64,000 nt of DNA from Synaphobranchus kaupii. Lineage: Eukaryota; Chordata; Actinopteri; Anguilliformes; Synaphobranchidae. Below the pieces are notes generated by a model. It had not been told where the DNA came from, made no database searches, and saw nothing but the letters and a program-made list of their open reading frames with translations. The DNA lies in NCBI GenBank assembly GCA_029718625.1, contig CM056376.1:95683705-95747704 (forward strand), given 5' to 3'. Both the position numbers and the translations under genes were made by a program. Every line of letters begins with the position of its first letter. Position 1 is the first letter of the stretch. Positions 50,240-63,100 of this stretch are shown here, one piece after another.

Positions 50240-53200
50240 ATTGCAGCACTAACCTCGTTTCTGCAGCAGCTCATGGATGTCGGTTTTGGGCTCCAGCAGT
50301 GTCTCCTTGTCGCCGTCTCGGTCAGGCTCCTCGGTGGGCGGGGACTGCTGCTGGCTCACAGACAGGACCTGGATCTTAGTGCCCAGGTCAGGGGTCTCGG
50401 ATGCCATGAATGCAGCGGGGCCATCGATACCTGCCAGGAGTTATCCTGCATTACCTTTCATTCAATACTTTCACATTAATTAATTATTTTTTTCTTTCTT
50501 CATAATTTTGAATACCCAATTAAATGTGTAGGCCCATGTCAGTGCAAACATTTCCTTTGTCGACAAAAGAAATGCAGACAAGCAAGAATTATCCTCATGC
50601 ATACCCACCCCCCCCAAGAGTAGCCCTGTGCTTTTCTCTGCATTTGAAAGCTCTCTCAAAATGTCCTGTGTGTTTGAGGGCTGCTTTTCATGCTAGTGCA
50701 TGTGGTGAAAGCTGTCATGTGCTTGCTTGTACATTTGAGAGCTGTACTGCACTTCCCTGTGCATTTGAGAGCCTCCCTGAACTGTTATATGCATGCGTGG
50801 GCTTCCCAGAACTTCTCTGTGCATGCAAGGCCTTCCCTGAACTTCCAAGTACATTTGACAGCTTCCCTGTACATTTGAGAGCTCCCCCTAACGTCCCTGT
50901 GCATGTCAGAGCTTCCCTGAACTTCACTGTGCATTTGAGCACTTCTCTGAATTTCCATGTGCATTTGACGGATTCCCTGAATTTCCCTGTGCACTTGAGC
51001 TTCCCTGAATTTCCATGTGCATTTGGGAGCTTCCCTCGTGTATTTGATGTGTATTTAAAAGCTGCCCTGAACTCCCATATGCATTTTTTAGCTTCCCTGG
51101 AGCTTTGCTGCACATTTGAGCGCTTCCCTGAACTTCCCTGTGCATCTGCGAGCCATCCTGCACATTCCTGTTCCTTTCTGCCATGTGCACTTCAGAGCTG
51201 TCCTCCGCCTGGGTATCCCTAACACTACCCTGAGGGTCTGCTTTTCCACAAGATCCAGGGCTGCAGAAGACACTGCTAGATCACAGATACATCATATCAC
51301 CATTCATACTCCTTCATCAATGCATTCTTTCAAGCTTATTTTTATCCCTGTTTTTCTTCATTTCTCAACTTGAAACATATGAGTAACTGTAGGCTCTCTT
51401 GTCATCTGTCTCTCTCCCCCTCTCATTTCCATACCGTCCACTATGACATCGCTGGTTATGCTGTGTCGGGACTCCACAAGAGGAGCCTGCTCTTCGGTGC
51501 GGTGTGGTCGAGAACGCCTGGGCCGCGCCTCTGGGTTGGGCTGCACCATCAGGGGCTCTCGCCTCTTCCGCCGTTGTTTCTGTTCCAACAGCGCCCTCTG
51601 AAGGATGGAAGGACACAGGACAGAGGACGAGAGGGCAGGGGGACAGATTAGTGTAGACCAAAGATGATCTGTACATTTGTGAAGGGCAAAAAATAAATGT
51701 TGCTGATTAATACAGGAGCACCTTTAGATTAGATTATGTTTAGATTATGAATGATGATAGAATTAACTAATAAAAGGAGAGTAGTTTGTAATATGACCCG
51801 CTCTTGTACCATCGATATGCATATACGCTCAATGTTGTTTACGTTTTTACTTCCGGGTTACTTACTGAAATTGTCGGAGGAGTGCATAGTTCTGTGGATG
51901 AGTGTACTCCTGAATTCCCTCAACAAAACCCCAGAAATAAGGGTTTCATCCTGGTATTTTAAGTGCCCCCATTTGTGAGAAAAAGTCACCCGCTCAAGAG
52001 CTTTTTGAAGAAGTGGACTCAAATATGCGCCTTCAAAAGGGTGTAGGGATCGTATTCGGTCACGGCCACAGTCTCAGCTATAGAGCACAAGTGTATGCAC
52101 TTGTGGTTAGGGATGGGTATCGAGAATCGGTATTAAACTGGCACCGGCTCCTGGTTGGTCAGGACCAAAATACAGAGAAGCTCCTCGACAAACTGTGCTG
52201 CTATCGATATTTGAATGTAATTCACTTTAATTCATTCTAACATAGCTCGGTGGAATTTTCAAATTACCTATTGTGAAATATACGTTTCTAGTCGGGTCCT
52301 AATGATGACAAGTTTTTTTTTTCCTCTAAGGATGACAAGTTGCACGCTTCAGGCGATTAAGTCTGACATTTTGTTTACATTCTGTGCACTCCAGTCATGG
52401 CACTGATGGCAGACAGGTTAAAACATTCAAAAGTGTGGGCCCACTTTACCAAAGCGAACGTAAACACAGCAAAATGCTATTTACTTAAAAAAGCTGTTCC
52501 GTGTAAGGGGAGTAATACTAGAAATCTAATGAAACGTGTACAAATACAACATGCCAATAATTTGAAGCAGTGCAGTGTATTCTATTGCTTGAGCAAAGCA
52601 GCTGTTGTGCAATTCCCCTCAATGCAGCCCTCCAGCTCTGAAGCTGATGCGATTCCCCAAAATAACGTGACTGTCTTGACCTCATCAAGTCAAGGTAACA
52701 CTCGTTATAAGATAAAACAAGTCCATAGTTATTAAAGCTGCAGTAGGCAAGCTTGAAAATATACAAGGCAAAAAAACATCCCCCTTTTGCTCTCCTCCCT
52801 ATATCTTTCCTAAGCCCCTCCCACCAAATGATGCTCCAGTGCACGCACGGAGACAAGCAGACAGGGAGGGGTTTATTCTACAGGGAGGATATTTTGTTTG
52901 TTGATAGTTGCCCTGATTGGTAACTACATGGCTAGCCCCGATTGGTTGGTTTTTAGAAGACCGGGTTCAGATTTTTTGACAGCCTAATAGAGCTCAGGAC
53001 ACTCACAGAAACCGGATTTTTTTCCCAGAACACTTGATTTATTGATAACTGCTGGAATATAATGAGTAAATTGAATAATTTTGCCTTCGGAACTTCGGAA
53101 AATAACACCATCAGCATGGCCAGCGACATGGTAACAGCGCTGGACAACGATGTATGTNNNNNNNNNNNNNNNNNNNNNNNNNNNNNNNNNNNNNNNNNNN

Positions 53201-53842
53201 NNNNNNNNNNNNNNNNNNNNNNNNNNNNNNNNNNNNNNNNNNNNNNNNNNNNNNNNNNNNNNNNNNNNNNNNNNNNNNNNNNNNNNNNNNNNNNNNNNNN
53301 NNNNNNNNNNNNNNNNNNNNNNNNNNNNNNNNNNNNNNNNNNNNNNNNNNNNNNNNNNNNNNNNNNNNNNNNNNNNNNNNNNNNNNNNNNNNNNNNNNNN
53401 NNNNNNNNNNNNNNNNNNNNNNNNNNNNNNNNNNNNNNNNNNNNNNNNNNNNNNNNNNNNNNNNNNNNNNNNNNNNNNNNNNNNNNNNNNNNNNNNNNNN
53501 NNNNNNNNNNNNNNNNNNNNNNNNNNNNNNNNNNNNNNNNNNNNNNNNNNNNNNNNNNNNNNNNNNNNNNNNNNNNNNNNNNNNNNNNNNNNNNNNNNNN
53601 NNNNNNNNNNNNNNNNNNNNNNNNNNNNNNNNNNNNNNNNNNNNNNNNNNNNNNNNNGTTATCAGGGGTTTTAACAGCTTGTTACGAGGCGTGCAAACGG
53701 GACACAAAGAGGTGGCAGAGAGGACAAGAGTACAGCCCCGTGAGCCACATGGGCTCACTCAGCTGGGCAAATATTTATCCATGAGGGCCTGCAGAGCAAG
53801 AACTCCCCTCTAAGTCACACACACACACACACACACAAATAA

Positions 53843-53891
<49 letters not shown>

Positions 53892-53939
53892 TAAACCCAC
53901 ACACACACACAAATAAACCCACACACACACACACACCCG

Positions 53940-54002
<63 letters not shown>

Positions 54003-54003
54003 G

Positions 54004-54049
<46 letters not shown>

Positions 54050-54112
54050 AACCCACACACACACACACACACCCGCCCACACACATAAACCCACACACAC
54101 ACACACACACAA

Positions 54113-54151
<39 letters not shown>

Positions 54152-54152
54152 A

Positions 54153-54183
<31 letters not shown>

Positions 54184-57100
54184 TAAACCCACACACACAC
54201 ACACACACCCGCCCACACACACACACACACACACACACTTGAACAGTCACTAATTACAGCTGGATAAAAGGCAGGGAAATAAACGATGCTCAGAGTAGTG
54301 CTGTGACTCACGCCTGTCACTATTTCTTTAAAGAAATGCCAGCCATTCTTTTGTTCAGGAAACATAAATTTGTTGAGTGAGTGATGGCACCCTCTACAGG
54401 CGCTTAGTATCTACAGGCCCCACGCAGACAGACAAGCCTTAAAATGGCCAGTGCCGTACGATAACCATCCACGCCCCCAAAATGTCATACCCTGTTCACC
54501 AGTATAAAGGTCATACAGAACACAGTCTGAAATAGGAGGCATGAGAAATGCAGTGTGAGTGTATGTGTGTGTGCACGAGTTTGAGTGCATGCGTGTGTCT
54601 GTGTGTATATGAGAGAAAGGGAGAGAGTGATTGAGTGAGTGAAAGAAATAGAAGTTGGGACCTCACCTGCTTGTCCAGTTTCTGTTGTCTGAGGCTGATG
54701 TTCTCATCATCCAGGGCGCTAGCAGGGACAGCGGGAGAGATGGTTATTACACTTAACCCTGGAGCACCATTAGTCATGCACTTATCGTCATCACAGAACG
54801 ATAAGACTTCAATCCACAGCAAGGCCATCTCAGCGCTGCTCTGAATTAACACACTCGACAGCTCTGTTTCCATAACAATGTTAAAGCATTCCTTTCTTCG
54901 AGTGCAAGAAGTAGGAATTTACTCAAGGTGAACAATGTCTACGTTTACTTGCACACCATATTCCGAATAAGGTCAATATTCTCTTTAAGGCAATATTCTG
55001 AATAAAGTGTTTACATGCTCCGTAGAGTGTTGAGTTCTGCGAATATTCCTGCATACATGTTAATCGCATACTCCGAATAAACTAGGACATGTGCGTTCTT
55101 TTCCCACTATAATTCCCTTTTCCGCAAAAGGTTTGTAAGATGCTTGCTTTTGCGTTATATTGTGTTGTCTTCTTAGCACTTCCACAACATAATTTAACAC
55201 TCGTTTTCATTCACATCCTTAATGGCAGATGAGAGAGCGAGGAAATAGCAAACGGAGCTATAGTTAACATCTGCCGGAATTTACCATCTGTGCCACATAG
55301 AAACTCCCGGAGGCAATGGAAGAAAGTTTGCAGCGAGGACTGGTGGTAAACGGTAGTGATGGTACAATTTACAGAAAATGTATGCACGTTGAGAGGCTCA
55401 TTCAACAAAGTGTGCGTAATGATGGAAAGGGTTATGAAACCTTGCGACGAAACAGTACGTGCCCCTGTGCCACTTGATATGCGTGTTGCTCTCGTCCTGT
55501 ACAAATTGGGAAGCCGTGCTGAGTAGGCTATCGTATGTTTGCGAATCAGTTCGGGGTGCACAAGTGTACGGTAAATAGATTTGTGTAGCCTACATGTTCT
55601 GTCAAGGCACGGTAGGCTCTGTGATTAATCACTTATTTAAAGTGCCCACTGATGAAGAAGCATGCATTTTGTTTAGTTTTTTTGGCTCTAGAGCAGGGTG
55701 CCTTGAGTGTTTTCCAGCGATGTTTGACCTGGTCACTGGTGCGCACAAAACCTGCTTCCTTAATTAGTTTGTCACACACCCTTTTAAAAACGTCACTATT
55801 ACGGTGCTTTCTCCCGTAAATGCATTCCATTATATTCACGTCTTTCGTTATTTGTAGACATAAGTCTTCGCTCCGGAAATGCGAGCTTTTCGCCATTATG
55901 GACCCAAGATTCCTTGCAGATTGAACATGCGCAGACTAAATAAATATTCCGTTCAGGGGCATATTCCAAATAACGTGCTTACATGACCAAATATTCTGGT
56001 TAATACAGGCATATGCCAGGTGTCTTATTCGGAATTCTAGCAATCAGAATATTGGCTTAATCAGAATTTGTCAATCGTTTTAAGCCGTTTACATGACTCG
56101 TACATAATCGGAATATTACCATATTCCGATTAATATAGGAATATGGTGTGCACGTAAACGTGGTCAATGTGATGTCACTATTCCCATTCTGGGGAGCTCA
56201 GATGAATGGAACAGTACATTAGAATGTTCAGAATCTTCAGAATGTTCAGTATGTTAGTAGGATGCAGAGGATATAGTATCGCTTGTAAGAGTACCTGAAA
56301 ATAAGATAAAGAGTCTTTTGATATCCTTTTATACCCAGTCATAATAGCATCACTATTGGAATGTGGAATGTTCCAAACAGGTGTTTTTTGAACTTCCCAG
56401 TCTTTTTTGGAACAGTGTTGCAGGCATCAAATTCAGAATTAGCGTAAATTTACAAAAATCAATAAAGTTGATATGGTAAAACATTAAACATCTTTTCTTT
56501 GTACCGTTTTCAATTAAATATATGTTTACAACTCACTGCTTTCTGTCCCAACTTTCTTGGAACTGGGGTTTGTACTATGACACAACCTCTATTTATTTCT
56601 TCAAGCTGCAATAACACCCCAGTATCGGAAGCCAGTTAACTCAAGGTGAGGATCTGCAAGTACTCTTGCAGGGAACAAAGTAGGCATCAGTCCTGGTTTT
56701 CAGATATGTGAATTCAATTTGGGCAAAAACTCTGCCTTGACCCAAGCCTGTAACAGGAACGCATTACACTAAACCTCCACCAGGGGGCTCGCCCTGCAGT
56801 TAAGCACTCCATGGGTGGTGATGTCCTCAACAAGAGCCACCCGCTATGGGAGCATCTCACCAAAGGAGTTTGAGTGTAATTGCAGTCACCCTTCTCAGGC
56901 TGTGACCTACTGTGCTAATAACACGTTTGACTTCATCAGGACTGTACCTGTAACCTGTATCAATAAAGAAGAAAGGCTGACATGATAAATACTGACTGCT
57001 CAATATAAACTGTGCCACATTATTCCATCCATCAAGGATTGTGCACATGATTCATACACACTGGCAAGACAGCCAACACCAACTGAAACAACAAATGACT

Positions 57101-60100
57101 CTGTTGACACCCCATATAATCACAAAGGCTAGAGCCCATGTGAAAAACACACTGTTGTAACAGCCTGGGTTCTTCTCTGCTCGCCTAGAACGGACAGGCA
57201 CAGGTTGCTAAGATACAGAAAGGACAGAGCCCACAGCAACAGCAGGAGCCCATTCAGAGACAGAGTAAGGCCAGTCTAAAGAGACCACTCTGACTGCAAT
57301 GGGCCTGCTTCTCTTTCCTCCCACCCAATTTCATCTTCCCTCTTCACCCGTCCGCCTCCATCATGCCCTTTCTTTCGCTCTCTCTTTCGCTCTCTCCCCC
57401 GCCTCTCCCTGTTTTTAGCCTCACTCCCTCTTTTTCTTCTCTCAGTCTCTCCACTCCCTCCCTCTTTCTCAGTATGAATCATCTCCAAACTGTTGTATAG
57501 TCTATTGTCAGCAGCCATACCACTGCATACCCTACTCCTACAGAATGGCTGAAGATAAGCAGGTGAGGGCTTAGTTAGCACTGAAGCTAAGCAGGAAACG
57601 GCTTGCTTGGTACTTGGGTGGGAGACCTTGGGAAAACTAAGTTGCTACTGGAAGTGGTTTATGTTTATGTTTCTCCATTACCATTAGCTACTGTAAGGAC
57701 AGTAGCTACTCTTCCTGGAGTGGTGTTGGTGGGCCAGAAGGGGGCAGTCTTCACTTTGACCCAAACAAAACCTCAAGTGCAGTCAATGGTCGACATGTTA
57801 AACCCAGATGTTAAACTCTGGTCATTAGATCCTAGGGCACTTATCACAAGGAACAGGGGGTTCCCTTGTGTCCTTTCAAAATTCCCAAGTTGGCTTTCTT
57901 AATATAGCCACCTAATAATTCACCAAGTTTAATTGCCTCAATAATTCCCTCCCTCTTCATCTCAGCGAATATGCATGTTCTGGTTCAAAATGGCTGCTGT
58001 GCATCACCCATGTGGGTGCTACATATTGGTGATGGTTGAGGTGAATTTCACTCTCTCTCAGTGAAGTGCTTTGAGATCATTAGGCTATATGAAAAGCATT
58101 GCACAAGGGCCCTGATTTACTAAGACCTTTAGCGTGTGCAAAACCTTTTAGCACACGCAAAACTAATAACACAACTAATGATTGGTGCAAAACAAATACA
58201 ATGACCAATCATTGGTCATTTTATTGGTTTTGCATGTGCTATAATGTTTAGCACACGCTAAAGGTCTTAGTAAATCAAGACCTATGAGTCTCCCTTAGAC
58301 AAGCTGTGCTGGCCATTACCTCTGATCAATCACAAAAAGCATCTAAATTAGAATAGCAATAGCATGTACCTGCAACATCAATGACCGCAGAAAAATGTAT
58401 TTAAAAAATTGGAAAACACAATGACACCATATTGCAGTTTCACTATGAAGTACAAACCAATCCATATGACCTCTTCAACAATACCCTTAGAAAATATTAT
58501 ATGCTGCCAATATATGACATAAAATATATTATCAAGATCAGAAAATATTGGACTTCACAGTATAGCCAAATATACACTGTACACCTCTTTCAGATATAAA
58601 ATATATTGCAATATACAAAGAAAAACAAAAAAATATTACTGCAACATATATTTTTCATTACATTTTCCAAAAGGTCCTCATATTTACAATATATCGCAGT
58701 TCATTCCATTTCCATAAGAGTCTGTTATTGGCATATTCACGTCTCTGTTTCCATTTGTTCACCTCTCTCTTTCTGTTCATTAGCCTGGCACAGGGTGCTC
58801 AGTTACACAACACTGCACAGCACAACGTCATCACGTCACCCAGGGAAAACCCGCTCTTATCCAGGATCACATGAGACCAGACAACAAACACACCCTCGGA
58901 AGACAATACCTACCATGACCAAGCACCATTTCAATAAATAAGAATACACCGGAATACATAATGACAAGAACAAGCCCATAGGCTCACCATTTACCTACAA
59001 CCTAACCTAGATGGCCACAATGGCATTTTCTCATTCTTGTACAAAACCGAGATTGGTCAAGGGTAGCAATCTCACTGGGAGCAGTGATATGGCCGGAGGA
59101 GGAGCCCACAGAGGCACTGGAGACAAAGCGTGATAATTAGACCTGCGGGAAGTTCATTATACTGCCTGAGGGGTGGGGGAGGGAGGGGGCAAAAACGTCA
59201 TCTTGTGGCATATTGGACTGCAGGCCAGTCGCCACACTCACACATGCAAACGAGGTGGGTCGGCTTGTTCTCAACAAACAGAACCCATAGGACGGTGCGG
59301 TGACCTCTGCTGGCTCGATGACATTTGACAATTTACCACAGACCAAAAAACTTCAGAGCAGCAGTGGGGGAAAAAGCTGCTCCATACCTGTGCACAGTAG
59401 ACATTTCACTAGACCGCTCCCCATGCGTGTGGCATGTGCGACCTGAGAAGCGAGGTTGGAAATAAGCCTCGCCTAAAGCCAATTAGACCGTGGCTGGCAC
59501 TCTAATCAAAACATGGTTGCTGGGTAATATTCGTTTATGGCACGGCGGTAAATGGCGTTAAAGCAAATAAAGATGGATTGATTGACCGTTTGTTTCACCG
59601 CTGCCTCCAGGCCAGTATGAAATACTACTGGAAATGTACTTTATGCCGTCAGTGCTCCTGTACTCCTCTCTCACCCAGTCCCAGGCATAAAGAGACCAGA
59701 TAAACCTGCTGTAGTTCAGCATTCACTACCCTCTCACAAGGCACAAAGTCCTGGGGGGTGTGCTGTTCACAGACATTCACACTCAGTCTGTAAGATTGCC
59801 ACTTACAGTAAGAGCTGCAAAATCGAAGTGTAAGAAGCATAACAAAACCGAGTTAGTATTACTTTAACAAATGGCAGCGCTGGCGCGAATGAAGCCCCAG
59901 GAAGAGAAGCATAGAGGACACAGTAGAGAGCGGGTCACAGTACTGGGGCAGAGGACGATGGTAGGGAAAGGAGGCTGCCGCTTACCTTGCAGATGAGGAG
60001 AAGCTGGTGGAGCTCGAGGGTCTTCACGGTTTCCAACACAGACAACACAAACACACACAACATAAAACAAACAGCAGGTTAGCATGGCATGTGCAGAAGG

Positions 60101-63100
60101 TTAAAACAGTACAACGTCGGATTTCCAAACGATAGCCTACATTCAAACTGAGATTTTTAAAAAACTGGAGATACAACCATTGAATTGTTTTGTTTGACAT
60201 GATTTAATGAACTTCGAATACCAATGGATATATACAGTGCAGTCCGTAAGTATTTGGACAGTGACACAATTTTTGTTGCTTTCGCTTTGTACTCCAGCAC
60301 ATTGGATTTGAAATGGAAGTGATAATTAGGTTAAAGTGCAGACTTTCAGCTTTAATCTGAGGGTTTTTACATCCATATCGGGTGAACCGTGTAGAAATTG
60401 TAGCCATTTTTATACACAGTCCCCTATTTTAGGGGACCAAAAGTAATTGGACAAATTAACACAAACAAATAAAGTCATCATATTTAATATTTGGTCACAT
60501 ATCCTTTGGCATGCCATGACTTTCTGATGTCTGTGAACCAAAAACATCAAAAGACTCTTGATATCTTATTTTCAGGTACTCTTACAAGGGATACTATAAC
60601 CGCCCTGCATTTGAATGTATCCTTATGGGAATTTGGGGGGTGGGACTAGATTTAGCTGTAAATTACATGGGAATAGTGTGGAACACATGGTTGGCTAAAT
60701 GGCTATAAGTCATCAAGGGTCTGAGGCATCAAACGAGCCTGAAACCATCACTCTGCTGCCAGATATGCAGTAGATATAGATGGATCACTTTAAGGGTTGT
60801 TTCTCCTGACTTACAGTTAGGTCCATAAGTATTTGGACAGTAATACAATTTTTGTTGTTTTGGCTCTGTACTCCAGCACATTGGATTTGAAATGGAACAG
60901 TGACTCTGAGGTTAAAGTGCAGACTTTCAGCTTTAATTTCAGGGTTTTTACGTCCAAATCGGGTGAACAATGTAGCAATTGTAGCCATTTTTATACATAG
61001 CCCCCCCCCCCTCATTTTAGGGGACCAAAAGTAATTGGACAAATTAACATAAACTTAAACTCTTTAATAAAGAGAGAGATTGTAGTATCGCTTGTAAGAT
61101 TACCTGCAAATAAGATATCAAGAGTCTTTTGATGTTGTTGGGTCACAGACATCAGGAAGTCGTGACATGCAACCAAATATTAAATATGATAACTTTATTA
61201 AAGTGTACGTTCATTTGTAAAATTATTTTTGGTCCCCTAAAATGGGGGGGACTATACATAAAAATGGCTTCAATTGTTACACCATTCACCCGATATGGAT
61301 GTAAAAACCCTCAAATTAATGCTGAAAGTCTGCACTTTAATCTCATAGTCACTGTTCTATTTCAAATCCAATGCGCTGGAGTACAGAGCCAAAACAACAA
61401 AAATTGTGTCACTGTCCAAATACTTACGGACCTAACTGTAAATTTCCATAGAATTCAATAGGAAAATGAGTCAGGAGAAACAACCCTTAACGTGATCCAT
61501 CCATATCTACTGCATGTCTGGCAGCACTGCCCAAATACTTACGGACTGCACTGTATAGCACTAAGATGGACTAAAAATGGCAGGCTAGGATAAATTTCAT
61601 AAAGAATGTAGGCTAATAAGTCTATGTGCCTCAATTAGCAAACTGACAGCTACTGACCAAGTAATGAGCAAGGTAGAGATATACTGTGAGCTCAACGCAA
61701 GCCAGAGATGATCCTTTCCATGTCATTAAGGGAGCAGTAAGGGAACATTGAAAGGGGAGCAGCAACCAGCTCAACATAAACTGCCTCTAGCACTGTTAAT
61801 AAATAAATTCACCCATCAATGTTTCAAACAACAAACTTAATATGTTGTTTCAGTGTACACAGTAAAATACTGTTGTTTCTGTTGCATTCATTCCACGGCC
61901 TCAAACGTTTCTTCCCTCGAAAGCATACAGATTTTAGACAGACCTTGACACAGCTACAGAGAGTGGGGAGGTACATTTCCATTATTATTATTATTTTTTA
62001 TTTAAAATGTGACTCGTTTCTATGTAACGCTCACCTTTTTTTTTGCATTAGTAATAATAAGGAGAATCCATAATAAAGAAGTGGAAAAATCATAATTGCA
62101 TGCGCTCTGTCTGGGCTCATGCCCTGTTCGGTTGGCTGGTCAGTCTGTAACTCTGTCATTTGTATCATTAACGTTCTACTGCAGTTCATCCGCTGTGTAG
62201 CCAGTGCTCATGTTATGTGATGGTACAGGTATGGAGAATGGCAGGAGGCCTTGTGTGTTTACTTATACAGGCTGTGTTTCCCACACAAAGCACAGAAACC
62301 TTCCTAAAGCGTGTCATCGGACACACGGCATGAATGTTTCATTACTCTGCGACAGGCAGGGTGACAACGCAAGACCTGGGTGACAGCTCCAAGGTCGCCA
62401 TGGGGACCAACCACTATCAACTCCGTGCCGCCCGAGACATTGATTAAAAGCTACCCTGCATTACAGCCCTCGACCGCGAGCATAACGGACAGAGGCACTG
62501 CGTGCAAAGATTGATAGACTGAAAAACAACACATTGGCAACCAGTTAGCAGCCCTGTTTTGTAACAACTTGAAATAAAGAGAGAAAATTCCCATGTTCCA
62601 TCTTAAGATAGTCATTTGGCTCTTAGGAGATTCAGTGATTCAGCAGTTCAAACACCACCGGCTGGTCTGGGTCTCCCTGAAAGCTCCCAAACTGCAAACT
62701 AAACGCCTGCCAAATGTCAAGCATTTCATGAAAATCTACATTTAACCCAATATTTTTTTGGTGGAAACCACAGAGAGTATGTTATTAGCTAATATAAAAA
62801 GAATGTGGTTGACACAGCTTCAAAACAGACTGAGTCACGCGTCTGAGTTCACAGCAGATAAAATGAACGCAATTTCATTTTCATTCCAGCCAGTTATTTT
62901 CCAAATGAAAAAGATAATTAAAGTTTAAATCCACTGGGGATGGCAAACGGCTTCAGGAAGAGCTAAACATCAGAGATGGCAGCAGAGTGCACCATAGGAT
63001 ATTTGATTATTTGATTTGGATTATTTAAAACATGCTGGTAACATCACAGAGATTAGGAAGCTTATGTTCCCTAGAGTAATTAGCAGTGACAGGCAAAGGA

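Larger units (their letters stand above)
54939..56163. mobile_element. decayed PIF/Harbinger transposon, tulp3 first intron
   Basis: The ends ACGTTTACTTGCACACCATA and its inverse (GTGCACGTAAACGT) enclose 1.2 kb rich in ATATTC(C/T)GA motifs. It holds two converging remnants: a plus-strand transposase-like piece (about 55,310-55,590) and a minus-strand Myb-like protein frame (55,633-55,896). That two-gene arrangement is typical of Harbinger elements. Confidence 0.82.

Noticed and set aside
50524..51222. 232-codon plus frame and several minus frames
   Set aside because: They arise from a minisatellite with a period near 30 bases inside a tulp3 intron; both strands are open for the same reason.
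53062..53813. Long frames of 174-240 codons across the gap
   Set aside because: They are open only because 500 N bases translate to X; no real codons support them.
53775..54365. Minus-strand frames of Val/Cys repeats
   Set aside because: They are translations of a CA microsatellite.
59985..60070. Possible alternative first exon of tulp3 ending AAG/GTAAGC
   Set aside because: No acceptor is visible upstream, and none of its ATG frames ends in the phase needed by the exon at 54,718.
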